A DNA stretch of 64,000 nucleotides from Dromiciops gliroides (Eukaryota > Chordata > Mammalia > Microbiotheria > Microbiotheriidae): the NCBI RefSeq assembly GCF_019393635.1, contig NC_057862.1:679940314-680004313 (forward strand), read 5' to 3'. The position numbers and the translations under genes are program-made. Below the pieces are notes generated by a model. The model saw nothing but the letters and a program-made list of their open reading frames with translations. It was not told the DNA's origin and ran no database searches. Shown piece after piece: positions 53,533 through 62,139 of this stretch; position 1 is the first letter of the stretch, and each line of letters begins with the position of its first letter.

Positions 53533-53704
53533 ATCAGGCAGCACAAATATGTGGCCTTAATGGGAGAAGAGCCATGGGGCAGGGGAGACACTGCAGGCTT
53601 CCTGTGGGAGGTGGCCCCTGTGTGGCTCTCTGAAGGATGTTAGGGATCCTAGGAGGATCCAGAGGGCCCAGAGATGGGAAACAGAGCTGTGAAGGGGAGG
53701 CAAC

Positions 53705-53830
53705 AAAGAGCTGAACCTGGATTCGAATCCTATTTCTGAGGTTTACCACCCCTGTAACACTGGGCAAGCACTGAATTCTCTGGGCCTCGGTTTACTTCTC
53801 TGTGATCTGAGGGGCCTTTGAAGGAGGTCT
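53705..53830 (+). mobile_element. MIR-type CORE-SINE
   Basis: CCTGGATTCGAATCC, CTGTAACACTGGGCAAG, CTCTGGGCCTCGGTTTACTTCTC. Confidence 0.75.
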
Positions 53831-53879
53831 CTTTTCAGCTCTCCATAGTGATCCTCTGTGAGGCCAGTTTAGCTGGATT

Positions 53880-54790
53880 AGCAAAAGGGGAGCAGGGTTA
53901 GAAGGTGGGGAAGTTGGGCTGGAGTCTTAGTGTGAAGGGCTTTTAGAATGCCAAGAGGGAGCAGTTTGTGTTTTACCCTGGGGCACCACTGGGGTTCTTG
54001 AGCTGGGGAGAAGCAGGATCAGATACATGCTTGAGGATAATCCACTTTGGCAACAGTGTGGAGGGTGCTTTGGATGGAGGGGAGATTGGCGGCAGGAAAA
54101 ACCAATTAGGAGCCTATTGTAAACCCTCTTAGACAGTGATGAGGCCCTGGGCTTAAGTGAAGGGGACCCATGATTTTTGTGGAGGCAGAGTTGGCATGGC
54201 TTAACAACTGAATATTTGACAATGTCCGGGAGGAGAGAGCAGAAGACCTGGCCCCGAGGGTTGTAAACTGGGGGGAATGGAAGAATTATTAATTCTGTTT
54301 TGGAAATGGTTGAGATTGAGTACCTATGGGACACCCTGTTTATATACAATAGGCAGGTGGTCATGTGTCATTGGAATTCAGGAGAGGGACAGAAAGAGAG
54401 ATAGAGAGAAACAGGAGACAGAGAGACACACACACACAGAAACCAAGATGGAGAGAGAGACACAGAGGGAAGGGAGGGAGGGCTGAGAAAGAAGGGATGG
54501 AGGGAAAGGGAGAGAGAGAGAGGGAGGAAAGGAGAAAAAGAAGGGAAGGAGGAAATGAGAGAGAAGGGAGAAATGGGAGTAGGAGAAAGAAGGAAGGAGG
54601 GAAAGACACATACAAGGGAGGGAAGGATGAGAAGAAGGGAAGGAAAGAGAAGGGAGGGAAGGAAGGGGAGAGAGGGGGAAAAGATAGAGGCAGGAGCAGG
54701 CTTGGCTATATGGACCTGGGAGTCATCCGTATGGAGATAATAGTGAAGGCCGAGGCATCTGATGAGACAACCAAGAGGGAAAAATAGTTG
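53880..54790 (-). mobile_element. L2 LINE ORF2 fragment split by a purine tract
   Basis: Minus-strand reading has the L2 landmarks ACTGAACTAGAG-like text replaced by TCCAAAACAGAATTAATAATT (54280-54300) and, beyond the purine tract, GGATGACTCCCAGGTCC (54704-54730) of the YADD region. Several stops and a large gap. Non-functional. Confidence 0.55.
54375..54690. repeat. Purine-rich GAGA/GGGA tract
   Basis: About 315 bases of GAGA, GGGA and GGAA units, with a short (CA)n at 54428. It separates two parts of the L2 fragment. Confidence 0.9.
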
Positions 54791-54904
54791 TGCAATAGGC
54801 TGCTCTTTGGTCCTCCCCCTACCCCTGCTGATGCATCCTCACGAAGCTGCTGACGTCTGACCTTGGCCTCCCTCCTATCAGGCTCTGGTGCCGGCCCCCC
54901 CCCC

Positions 54905-55065
54905 CCCCCTTTGAGATCAAACAGGGACTCCTTGCTTGGTATTTAAAGCTCCTGCCACACTGGCCTCTTCTCCCTCTCCACTTATTACTCACCTCCCCAA
55001 TTCACCCATCCTGGCCTACTTGGGGTTCTAAATTCCCAGTGCCCCATCTCCCATTTCCCATCTCC
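54905..55065 (+). mobile_element. L2 LINE fragment in the opposite orientation
   Basis: GAGATCAAACAGGGACTCC, TTGGTATTTAAAGCTCCTGCCACACTGGCC match L2 coding text, + strand, right after a C15 run at 54895. Confidence 0.55.
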
Positions 55066-55094
55066 TCATCTTTGCTCCTGTTGTTCCTCCAGCC

Positions 55095-55205
55095 CTAAGA
55101 TGGTCACGTGACTTACCCAAGGCCATCCAGCAGAACCAGGATTGGAACCCAGCACCCTGGTGACTCCAGAGCCACAGCTCTTTCCACTGCCCAGTACTTC
55201 CTCTG
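55095..55205 (-). mobile_element. MIR-type CORE-SINE
   Basis: GTGACTTACCCAAGGCC, AGGATTGGAACCCAGCACCC, CAGAGCCACAGCTCTTTCCACTG. It carries the palindrome GTCACGTGAC at 55103-55112, an E-box variant within the element. Confidence 0.75.
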
Positions 55206-55369
55206 TCTTTGAGCTGAGGCTTGAAGGATGGAGGGGAAACGTGGCATTCTGGGCAAATGTCAAAGTAGAAACAACAGCACAGACAGTCAAATTGAGGGTG
55301 TGATTGGACAAGTTGTCCAGTGTGCCTAGAACTCTGCATGTGTGAAGAATAATTGGGGGAACAAAGACA

Positions 55370-55490
55370 CCCACTGAGGCTCATTTTACAGATGAGTAAA
55401 CTGAGGCAGAAGTTAAGTGACTTGCCTGGGATCACCCAGCTAATACGTGTTTGAGGCCACATTTGAAATCAGGGTCCTCATAACTCCAGG
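55370..55490 (-). mobile_element. MIR-type CORE-SINE
   Basis: CATTTTACAGATGAGTAAACTGAGGCAG, GACTTGCCTGGGATCACCCAGC. Confidence 0.8.
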
Positions 55491-56239
55491 ATGGGTATTG
55501 CTGTTTAGACGAGAGGCTGGAACCCCTGTTGTGGGCCATAAGCAGGCCTCAGAATCTCACATGCCTAGAAGCCCATCTGGGGTGGTGGGGTGCTTTGTAC
55601 ACTGTGACAAGGGTGGGGGGAGAGCAGGTTGCTGCTTGGCTCAGGCCTGGGATGGATGATCTCTAGAATCCTTCCAGCTGTGATTCATTGATTTTCTAGC
55701 TTTCCTTATCTGGTGGCCTCCAGAAAGGGAAGGGCATGGGTGTGGTGGCAGGCTTGTAGATAGGGCCTAAGGGACTAAGAATGACAAGCTAATAGGCTTT
55801 CTAACTGGAAGGGGCATTAGACCCCCTCTAGTCCATTCCCTGCCTCTTCCCAGGTGCACACTGTGTTAGAACAGCAGAGCTGGACAGGACCACAGAGGTC
55901 CTCGACCCTTTTTTACAGAGGGTGATGACATGCCTCTAATCAATAACAAGGGGGCATGTTTCATTTACTTCAATGAGGGTGTCAAGTGCAATATTGGGCT
56001 CTGAGACAAAAAGGGAAACAGTCTCTGATCGCAAGTAGCTTAATGCTATTGGGCGACAACAGACACATAATGAGCACAAACAAAATGGATACAGGCTAGA
56101 TACAATGTAGCCTTCAGAGAGATGGGAGAGGGGGAGATAAGGCTCTTTGAGGAGAGGAGAGAGCATTCCTGTCCTGGGGTTCAGGAAAATCTCCACAGCT
56201 GAGTGGAGGATGGATTGGAGCAAAACGTCACCAAAGTGA
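55491..56239. other. Repeat-poor block upstream of the promoter
   Basis: No repeat recognised except a faint dispersed-repeat piece near 56000. It holds the GATA/CACCC cluster listed separately and an isolated AGATAAGG site at 56135-56142. Confidence 0.45.
55705..55763. promoter_or_regulatory. Candidate erythroid element: GATA / CACCC / GATA
   Basis: CTTATCT (55705-55711, a GATA site on the minus strand), GGGTGTGGT (55738-55746, complement of the KLF1-type ACCACACCC) and AGATAG (55758-55763) within 59 bases, 1.75 kb upstream of the SLC25A37 start codon. GATA1 and KLF1 sites together are typical of erythroid control elements, and mitoferrin-1 is an erythroid gene. Function is inferred. Confidence 0.35.
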
Positions 56240-56445
56240 CTTGGGGTTGGAAAACCCTAAGTTCAAATCTGGCCTCAGACACTTATTAGTTATGTGACCC
56301 CGGGCAGGTCGATCCACCCTGTTTGCTTCAGTTTCCTCATCTGTCAAATGAGCTGGAGAAAGAAATGGCCAACCACTCCAGTATCTTTGCCAAGAAAAGC
56401 CCAAAAGGGGTCACCGAAAGTGGGACACACGACTGAACCACAAGG
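56240..56445 (+). mobile_element. MAR1-like CORE-SINE, head truncated
   Basis: AAGTTCAAATCTGGCCTCAGACAC, GAGCTGGAGAAAGAAATGGCCAACCACTCC, AAAGGGGTCACCGAAAGTGGGACACACGACTGAACC. Confidence 0.9.
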
Positions 56446-56499
56446 GACCACCTGCCCTCAGCCTGTGGATGGCTACCATCCTTAGTCCATTCCTAGGCT

Positions 56500-56705
56500 G
56501 CCTGGCACACAGCAGCACTTAATAATCAGCGCTTCTCGGCCAGCTGAGTGACCCACCGAGCACGAGATGCTTACAGCCTGTTCTCCTGGGCTGTAAGGTG
56601 CCCACAGCCCCTACCTCACCGGGTTACTGTGAGGCTCAGATGAGATCAAGTGCCCAAAGTGCTTTGCAAACTCTATAGAAATGTCAGCTGCTGGCATGAT
56701 TCAGG
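56500..56705 (+). mobile_element. L2-type tail and THER-type SINE 3' end
   Basis: CCTGGCACACAGCAGCACTTAATAATC, then GGTTACTGTGAGGCTCAGATGAGATC, AAAGTGCTTTGCAAACTC. Confidence 0.65.
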
Positions 56706-57252
56706 GGCCTAGGTAAGGCTGCAGCTGGCACCTGTCCCGATCTGGATTGCGTTAGGTGGAGTGGAAGGGTGGAAGGAGCGCAGGCCTCGCCGTGGAGAGA
56801 GAAATGGAGGAAAGGCGGGGCCACGGATTCGCTTCCCCGGAGGGCAGGGGCTGTCACCGAGCCCCCGACCCGGGCCGGGCGCGGGGGGGAGGGGCTCCAT
56901 GACCGCATGGGGCTGGCTGCACCGGCGCCTCTCCACGTCCAGAGAACCGTGGCTCATGCAACAGGCCATCCCAGCAACTTTTCTCCAGCCGGGGCCTCTG
57001 GAATGCGAAACTGGCTTTGCAAAACCCTCCCCAGCGGGGGGCCGCCCCGCGTGTCGCACCCCGGTCCCTCGCGGGGCCGTGCACGCGCGGCCTTCCAGAA
57101 GGAGGGAGAAGGGCACCCCACCCTCCCTCCTCCTCCTCCTCCTCCTCCTCCTCCTGGCGTCCCCTCCCCTCCCCGTGGAGCACCCCGAGCCCGCCGCCGC
57201 ACCCCTCCCCCCTGCCGCGGCCCCGGCTGCCTGGAAATGTGCATAGGAGCTG

Positions 57253-57333
57253 TGACGTCACAGAGGAGGCGGGCCCCTGCGGCCGGCCCGCCAATGGGGC
57301 GGTGCGGGCCGGCCCTTTCCGGCTCGGGATTGG
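57253..57333 (+). promoter_or_regulatory. SLC25A37: Core promoter motifs: CRE, CCAAT, GC box, inverted CCAAT
   Basis: Palindromic CRE TGACGTCA at 57253-57260 (CREB/ATF), CCAAT at 57291-57295, GGGGCGG at 57296-57302 (Sp/KLF) and ATTGG, an inverted CCAAT, at 57329-57333 (NF-Y). They lie 160-245 bases before the start codon, the expected place for a TATA-less promoter. The CCAAT and GC box touch. Confidence 0.6.
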
Positions 57334-57373
57334 CGGCGGCCGCTCCTCGGGCCGCGCTCCCTCCCTCCCCGCC

Positions 57374-57424
57374 ATGGCGTCAGGCGCCGCTGCACCCGGA
57401 GGTGGGACCCACTTGAAGGAGTGA
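57374..57424 (+). CDS. Possible upstream ORF of 16 codons in the 5' UTR
   Basis: GCCATGG gives a strong start context (G at +4, C at -1 and -2, G at -3). Peptide MASGAAAPGGGTHLKE, stop TGA at 57422-57424, 72 bases before the mitoferrin start and not overlapping it. If the transcript begins upstream of 57374 it could reduce initiation at the main start or mediate regulation. It has no known peptide similarity and may be untranslated or untranscribed. Confidence 0.35.
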   Translation: MASGAAAPGGGTHLKE

Positions 57425-57496
57425 AGTTTTTTCTCCGCCCGCTCGGCTCCGCTCGCCCTCCTGCTCCCGCGTCTCGGCCCCAGCGGCGGCGGGCGG

Positions 57497-57775
57497 ATGG
57501 CGCTGCGCCGCGGCGGCCCCGGCGCGGCGAGCCCGGCTGCGGGGCTGAGGATGGATGGGGACGCCCGCGAGGGCGGCGGCCCCGGTGGCGGTGGCCCGGG
57601 CGGCGGCGGCAGCAGCAGCAGCAGCAGCAGCAGCGGTAGCAGCAGCAGCAAGGACGCGGGCGCCGAGGACTACGAGAACCTGCCCACCAGCGCCTCCCTC
57701 TCCACGCACATGACAGCTGGGGCCATGGCCGGGATCCTGGAGCACTCCGTCATGTACCCCGTGGACTGCGTGAAG
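57497..57775 (+). CDS. SLC25A37: Mitoferrin-1, exon 1 (partial gene)
   Basis: SLC25A37 is a mitochondrial carrier that brings iron across the inner membrane for haem and Fe-S cluster synthesis, most strongly in erythroblasts. This exon gives the first 93 residues. Residues 58-93 ([17 protein letters not shown]... to ...MYPVDCVK) match mitoferrin-1 almost residue for residue, including the start of transmembrane helix 1 and the carrier signature Px[DE]xx[KR] as P88-V-D90-C-V-K93. The exon ends after K93 in phase 0 at AAG|GTGAGG, the conserved mitoferrin exon 1 junction. MDGD at residues 19-22 and EDYENLP separate it from the paralogue SLC25A28. Residues 26-51 form a Gly/Pro then Ser-rich tract longer than in human mitoferrin-1 as I recall it (70 residues to the same lysine). 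C91 is Ser there. The start at 57497 was chosen because it aligns with the known N-terminus; M19 (57551, A at -3) is an alternative. Later exons lie outside. Confidence 0.93.
57611..57649 (+). repeat. SLC25A37: Coding (AGC)8-GGT-(AGC)4 trinucleotide tract
   Basis: Encodes Ser8-Gly-Ser4 in the mitoferrin N-terminus, preceded by GGC/GGT repeats (Gly). Pure trinucleotide runs like this change length by slippage. Confidence 0.95.
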
Positions 57776-57910
57776 GTGAGGCTCCGCTAGCACGCGTGGG
57801 CAGCTGCCCGCCCTGGGGACCATCCCTGAGAGCCGCGGGGCGCCAGGGCTGCGGACGCTGCCAGCCTGCCCGGCTGACCCTGCTGCGAGCCCGCGTGAGC
57901 GCGCCGCTGC

Positions 57911-58107
57911 TCCCGGGGGTCCCATCCCGGGGGGCTTCCCGTTCCGGGGAGCATCCTGTCCCGGCCACGTCCCATCCCGGGGCGGGGTGCGTCCCGTTCG
58001 GGCTACGTTCCATCCCGGGGGGGCGTCACGCCCCGGGGGGCAGCGCATCCTGGGTACGTTCCATCCCGGGGGGCGTCCAGCCCCGGGGGCGTTCCATTCC
58101 GGGATCG
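57911..58107. repeat. GC-rich minisatellite in intron 1
   Basis: CCATCCCGGGG-type units recur near 57922, 57972, 58010, 58061 and 58094 (intervals 50, 38, 51, 33), joined by GGGGCGTCC and TACGTTCC. Very CpG-rich, starting 135 bases after the exon. Confidence 0.8.
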
Positions 58108-58260
58108 GGGAGGAGCGAACTCGGCAGCCGCCGCCGCCGGGCTAGCTGTGCCCTCCTCCCCGCCCCTCGGAGCCGGGGATGGCGCGCGCCATCTGAGCCC
58201 TCTTCCTTGTCCCGGGAGGGCTCGGCCCGCCCCCTCCTCTTGCTCCTCCTCGCCCCCTAG

Positions 58261-58955
58261 CCCAGAGCAAGCACATTTCTCTCGGGGTGGGTGTGTGCGT
58301 TTTGGGGGGAGGAAGAACAGGATTTTACCCGCGAGCGTGGGTCGCTGCCCTTAGCTTGCGTTTCTGCACTCAGGCCCCCTACCCCCTACCTTCTCCTTTT
58401 CCCCCTCTGTCCCCCCAAGAGTCATTCCGGTACCCAGGAGGGTTTCAGACTTTTCAACACGTGCTCTTGTGCAGTGGGAGCTTGCATAGGAGAAGGCTGC
58501 ATCCGCCAGTCCCTTCCTGGTCCGGCGTCAGGCTCTCCCTGCCGGGGAGAAAGGGGGCGGCCGCCCCAGCTTTTATTTTTGCAGAGGGTGCCCAGCTTTG
58601 AGCTGTCGAGGAGGGCAGCCTCTTCCAGGACCCGGCAGCTGTCGGCCTGCCCGGGGTCACTTGGCGCCCTGCATAGACCGGGGCCCCTTCATCGCCTCCC
58701 TTGCCGAAGATCCCGAGGCAGGCAGTCCCGGGATAGTGAAGATGATAGGGTGGGTGCAAGATTCCAGGTGGGGAACGGGAAGCTGCCGGGATTCCACTCC
58801 CTACGGGGAAGAAGGGCCCTGGGAGAGTTGTGGTTTCTTTTCTCCCCCTGGATCATTTAAACAACCACGTGGAGAAAGTGGGAGCCGGGAAGGGCCGCCT
58901 GTTGGGATTTCCGGGGGCCTTGCCGAGTCAGGATCCTAGATCTAGCTAGTGTTGG
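58261..58955. other. Unique intronic sequence
   Basis: Repeat-free, moderately G/C-rich. A 189-codon + frame at 58291-58860 is an open-frame accident of high G/C; it shows no domain. CCACGTGG (58865-58872 lies inside this block) is listed separately. Confidence 0.5.
58865..58872. promoter_or_regulatory. CACGTG E-box in intron 1
   Basis: Palindrome CCACGTGG, a USF/MYC/TFE-type site, 1.1 kb into the intron. Motif match only. Confidence 0.25.
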
Positions 58956-58959
58956 TCCT

Positions 58960-59240
58960 GTCGCTAAGCAGTTGGGCCCTGGCTTAGCCGTGTGACCTTG
59001 GGCAAGTCACTGTTCCGGGCCTTACCACGCCGTCCTCCAAAGCAGGGAAGAAGGGAGTAGATGGTTCTTTAGACCACTCCTGATTAGCCCCTAGAGCTAA
59101 TGGAGGTCGTGCGAGTCCAATTTTCTTATTTCACAGGTAAGGAGCTGGAGGACCAGAGAGCTAAGTCCCATGCCCAAGGTCATACAGGTGGCCACAGCAC
59201 TCTGTTCTTTCTCCTGTACCATGCTGCCTCTAAGCACCTG
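58960..59240. mobile_element. Two MIR-type SINE fragments
   Basis: 58970-59045 (+): CCGTGTGACCTTGGGCAAGTCACTG. 59110-59230 (-): TTTCACAGGTAAGGAGCTGGAGG, CCCAAGGTCATACAGG, GTACCATGCTGCC. Confidence 0.7.
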
Positions 59241-59359
59241 TAACCTACCGGGCACCCCGGGGTGATTAAGAGTTTAGCTACACAACACCACTGCCATCCA
59301 TGCCTCTTGGAGTGTGCAGAGCCTGGCATGGGGTGAGCTACACCTCCGTGTTTCTGTTG

Positions 59360-59450
59360 TAGATCATATAAGCATGTTGAGGACAGGAACCAGTCTCATT
59401 TCTTTCTGTCCCCAGTACCTGACACACAGTAAGTGCTTGGTGGCTGAACT
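59360..59450 (+). mobile_element. L2 LINE 3' tail
   Basis: CATGTTGAGGACAGGAACC, CCCCAGTACCTGACACACAGTAAGTGC. Confidence 0.65.
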
Positions 59451-60600
59451 GATGCCAGCTCCAGGACTTCGCACTTCTAGGCTACCTCAGCATCTGTAGC
59501 AGAGTAGTTCTGACCTGGACAGCAGGGATGATGCCCGACCCCTGTCGCATCTCCTCAGTGTCCAGCCGCACAGTTGGGTGCAGCCCTATCTAAGATGTGC
59601 TGATTCGGGCTTAGAGCAGATGATTCATAAATGGTTTAAACTGAGGGCAGATACTTCTCACTTCTGCCCACAAGAAAGCCTGGGCCACAGAAGCAAGTTC
59701 AAGACCCGTCGCTCCTGCTAAGTGTTTGCTGGGGTGGCTGGGGACATAGAGAGTGGCATTAGAGGTGAGGTGGCCCCAACCTGGCCTTGGGTAAGGTTTT
59801 ATACACAAGGATCAGAGGGCTAGAGGGGAAGGGACCCTAGGCCAACCTGTTTACAGATGAGGAAATCAAGTGACTTGCCTGCCCAGGGTCACAGCCAAGG
59901 AAAATAGCTGAGATGCTAGCCTGGCCCCCCTGGTCCCTTGCTCTCCCCCCACAGCTCCCAGCCTCATTTGTCTCAGAGGATACAGTTTCCCACTTGTTAC
60001 CCACCAGTCTGTCTATTAGAGCAGAGGGCTGCCAAGGTGTGCTGAGCATGTGGCACCTTATAATTGGGGGCTGGGATCTAAGATTTAGAAGACGTCCTCT
60101 GCAGTTAATTGGCCTTGTGTCCTGGGGGGAGAGGGGATGAGATCCTGCCTCTCAGGACCTTAGCCCATCTCCCCAAGAGCTGTAGAATACTGAGTGTGGT
60201 CCTCCTTAGGAAGAGGTCTTTCCCATCAACGAAAGTAAAACTTGCCCCTTTGGAGGCTGGACTCCAGGTGCTTGGAAGAAGGCTGAGGGGAACACCCGAG
60301 CCCAGGTGGTTATCTGAGTGTGCCTCAGACCTGGAGCCCACACCTAGCTGGCAGGGTGCCCCATCTGCCACGGCCTTGATGCTTCTGCCTAGTCACTGCA
60401 GATATCTGTGCCTGGGGTGGGGGGCTTCTAGTCCTTAAAAAAAACAAACTCGTAACTCTCAGGATCTTTTGGGGGGAACCCCACCATGTTTGACTTTGGA
60501 TGCACCTTCTCTTCTTGCGTCTTACTTGGTTCTTTATTTGGTTGCCTTGTTAATAGCTTTCTGTATGTGTTGGTGTATTTGTATCCAGGTGTTAACTGTG
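59451..60600. other. Unique intronic sequence with a MIR scrap
   Basis: 59850-59910 holds a minus MIR piece (ATGAGGAAATCAAGTGACTTG). The rest is unrecognised; open frames are short. Confidence 0.45.
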
Positions 60601-60604
60601 CTTT

Positions 60605-60748
60605 TTTTTTGGTGGGGCAATGAGGGTTAAGTGACTTGCCCAGGGTCACACAGCTAGTAAGTGTCAAGTGTCTGAGGTCAAATTTGAACTTAGGTCCTCC
60701 TGAATCCAGGGCTGGTGCATTATCCACTGTGCCACTTAGCTGCCCCCA
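60605..60748 (-). mobile_element. Short CORE-SINE, CATTGCCCC subfamily
   Basis: GGTGGGGCAATGAGGGTTAAGTGACTTG through CCACTTAGCTGCCCCC. TAACTGTG (60593-60600) and TAACCGTG (60749-60756) are the likely TSDs. Confidence 0.95.
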
Positions 60749-60964
60749 TAACCGTGTTTTTCAAAGAAGTCTCTGCAGAGGTTTTCAGGACCCCCGCCCC
60801 AACAGCTGATGGGGAGTCAGGAGCACCGGATTCTAATCCCACCACTGCCCGGATCCCAGTGTGTGACCCGGGCAGGGCCAGGTATTTCCTCTCTCTGTAA
60901 AGGTTCCTTCACCTTTTAAAATGAGCATGTTGGATGGAGACAGTAATGATGATCATGAATATTT

Positions 60965-61180
60965 CTGTGGGTGCTTGAGCTTGGCTGCCAAAGAGCTTTT
61001 ACAAATATGATCTTATTCTGTCCCTGCACAACCCCTGGGAGGCAAATTGTTGCTATTTTTATCCGGTTTTACAGATCAGGAAACTAGTCCCACAGAGGGG
61101 TAAAGACTTGCCCAGGGCCACTCAGCAGGGGAGGGTTTGAGGGACAGTCTGGTTTCTTGTCTCCCTGTCTCCAAGCTGAG
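60965..61180 (-). mobile_element. THER/MIR-type CORE-SINE
   Basis: AAAGAGCTTTTACAAATATGATC, CACAACCCCTGGGAGGC, TTTACAGATCAGGAAACTAG, TTGCCCAGGGCCACTCAGC. Confidence 0.8.
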
Positions 61181-61274
61181 GGATCTACTCTGCCCACTGC
61201 AGGACTTTGCCTTCAAGCCTCAAGGACTTCTCCCCCGACTTTTTCCCGCTTCCCTAAATGGCCTCCGCTGAATC

Positions 61275-61560
61275 AGGTGGTGGTGTGATCTGTTGGCTAG
61301 AGTTTGGGGCTTGTGACCACATGGTAAATCACTTCCTTTCTGAACCTCAGTTTCCTCGTTGTTAAAGCGATTAGAGGGTTGACTGCTTGCCTGTGAGGTC
61401 CCTTCTAGCACTGATTCTCTCTGGTCAGACATGGGCCCCACCTAGGTAACTGTGGAGAAGCCTCTGAGCCTTACCTTCCCCATCTGTAAAGTGGGGACAG
61501 ATGTAGCTGTCCACCTCAGAGGGTTGTGAGTGAATAGAAATAAAGTGCTATAGAGAAATG
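61275..61560 (+). mobile_element. Two MIR-type SINE copies in tandem
   Basis: 61275-61425: GAACCTCAGTTTCCTCG, GAGGTCCCTTCTAGCACTG. 61460-61560: CCCCATCTGTAAAGTGGGGACAG, GAAATAAAGTGCTATAG. Confidence 0.7.
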
Positions 61561-62139
61561 CCATATTATTAAGCAGGCTGGTGGGGGTGGGGATGGGGAT
61601 GGGATGCTGGGCAGTGCCCCACTAGGGGCAGTGGCTGAATTCCTTGTCTAGGTCCCCACGGCCCTTAACTCTCCCCAGGCCCCCTGCTCAGGTTGGGGTG
61701 GGGCTTCACCAGGCCCTCCTTCTCCCTGTGCCAGGGTCAGGGGTGTGGGGGTGTGGTGAGCATCTTTGAGGTGTGCCCAGGATTCCTCTGGCCGAGGGGT
61801 GTCCAGTTTGGACTGACGGGCCCTGTTGTTCCAAGTCAGGAGGGCAAGAGGGGGAGTGGAGCGAGAATGCCAGGTGGTGGAGGAGGGAAATTCCAACGAG
61901 ATTAGGCACAGCAGCCAGAGCCCATGCTGGTCCCGGCAGCAGCGAGAGAGGGGCGCAAGCAAGCTTCCAGGACAGTGTTCTCCTGGTCCTTCCTCCTTGC
62001 CCAGGACCATCCCACCTGCCTGTCCGGACATGGGGGCTTAATGACGAGCGTCAGGGCAGAGAAAACAGAAGTTTGGGGAGTTCAGAAGCCTGGCCAGCAG
62101 TGCCAGCCCTTCATCCCTGCTCCTCATGGGCCCCTGCTC
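61561..62139. other. Unique intronic sequence
   Basis: G/C-moderate, no repeat recognised. Overlapping open frames of 70-133 codons on both strands (61648-62174) carry no domain I know. Confidence 0.45.

Larger units (their letters stand above)
56750..58260. promoter_or_regulatory. SLC25A37: CpG island spanning the SLC25A37 promoter and exon 1
   Basis: Dense CG dinucleotides and high G/C, in sharp contrast to the flanks. The island covers the promoter motifs, 5' UTR, first coding exon and start of intron 1. No TATA box is visible upstream of the start, as usual for CpG-island promoters. (TCC)n occurs at 57125-57155. The transcription start cannot be set from sequence alone. Confidence 0.85.

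Noticed and set aside
55103..55112. GTCACGTGAC palindrome as an iron- or lysosome-linked regulatory site
   Set aside because: It lies inside a MIR copy and is a single motif match; not enough to call a functional element.
56854..57651. 265-codon open frame on the minus strand across the promoter and exon 1
   Set aside because: It is antisense to a securely identified exon, rich in Pro/Gly/Arg, and explained by the high G/C of the CpG island, where stop codons are rare. No domain or conserved start.
57380..58048. 222-codon minus-strand frame over intron 1 start
   Set aside because: Composed of translated GC minisatellite and the complement of exon 1. Low-complexity peptide.
58291..58860. 189-codon plus-strand frame in intron 1
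   Set aside because: No domain, atypical composition, no splice context, and the region is G/C-rich intron following a clear donor.
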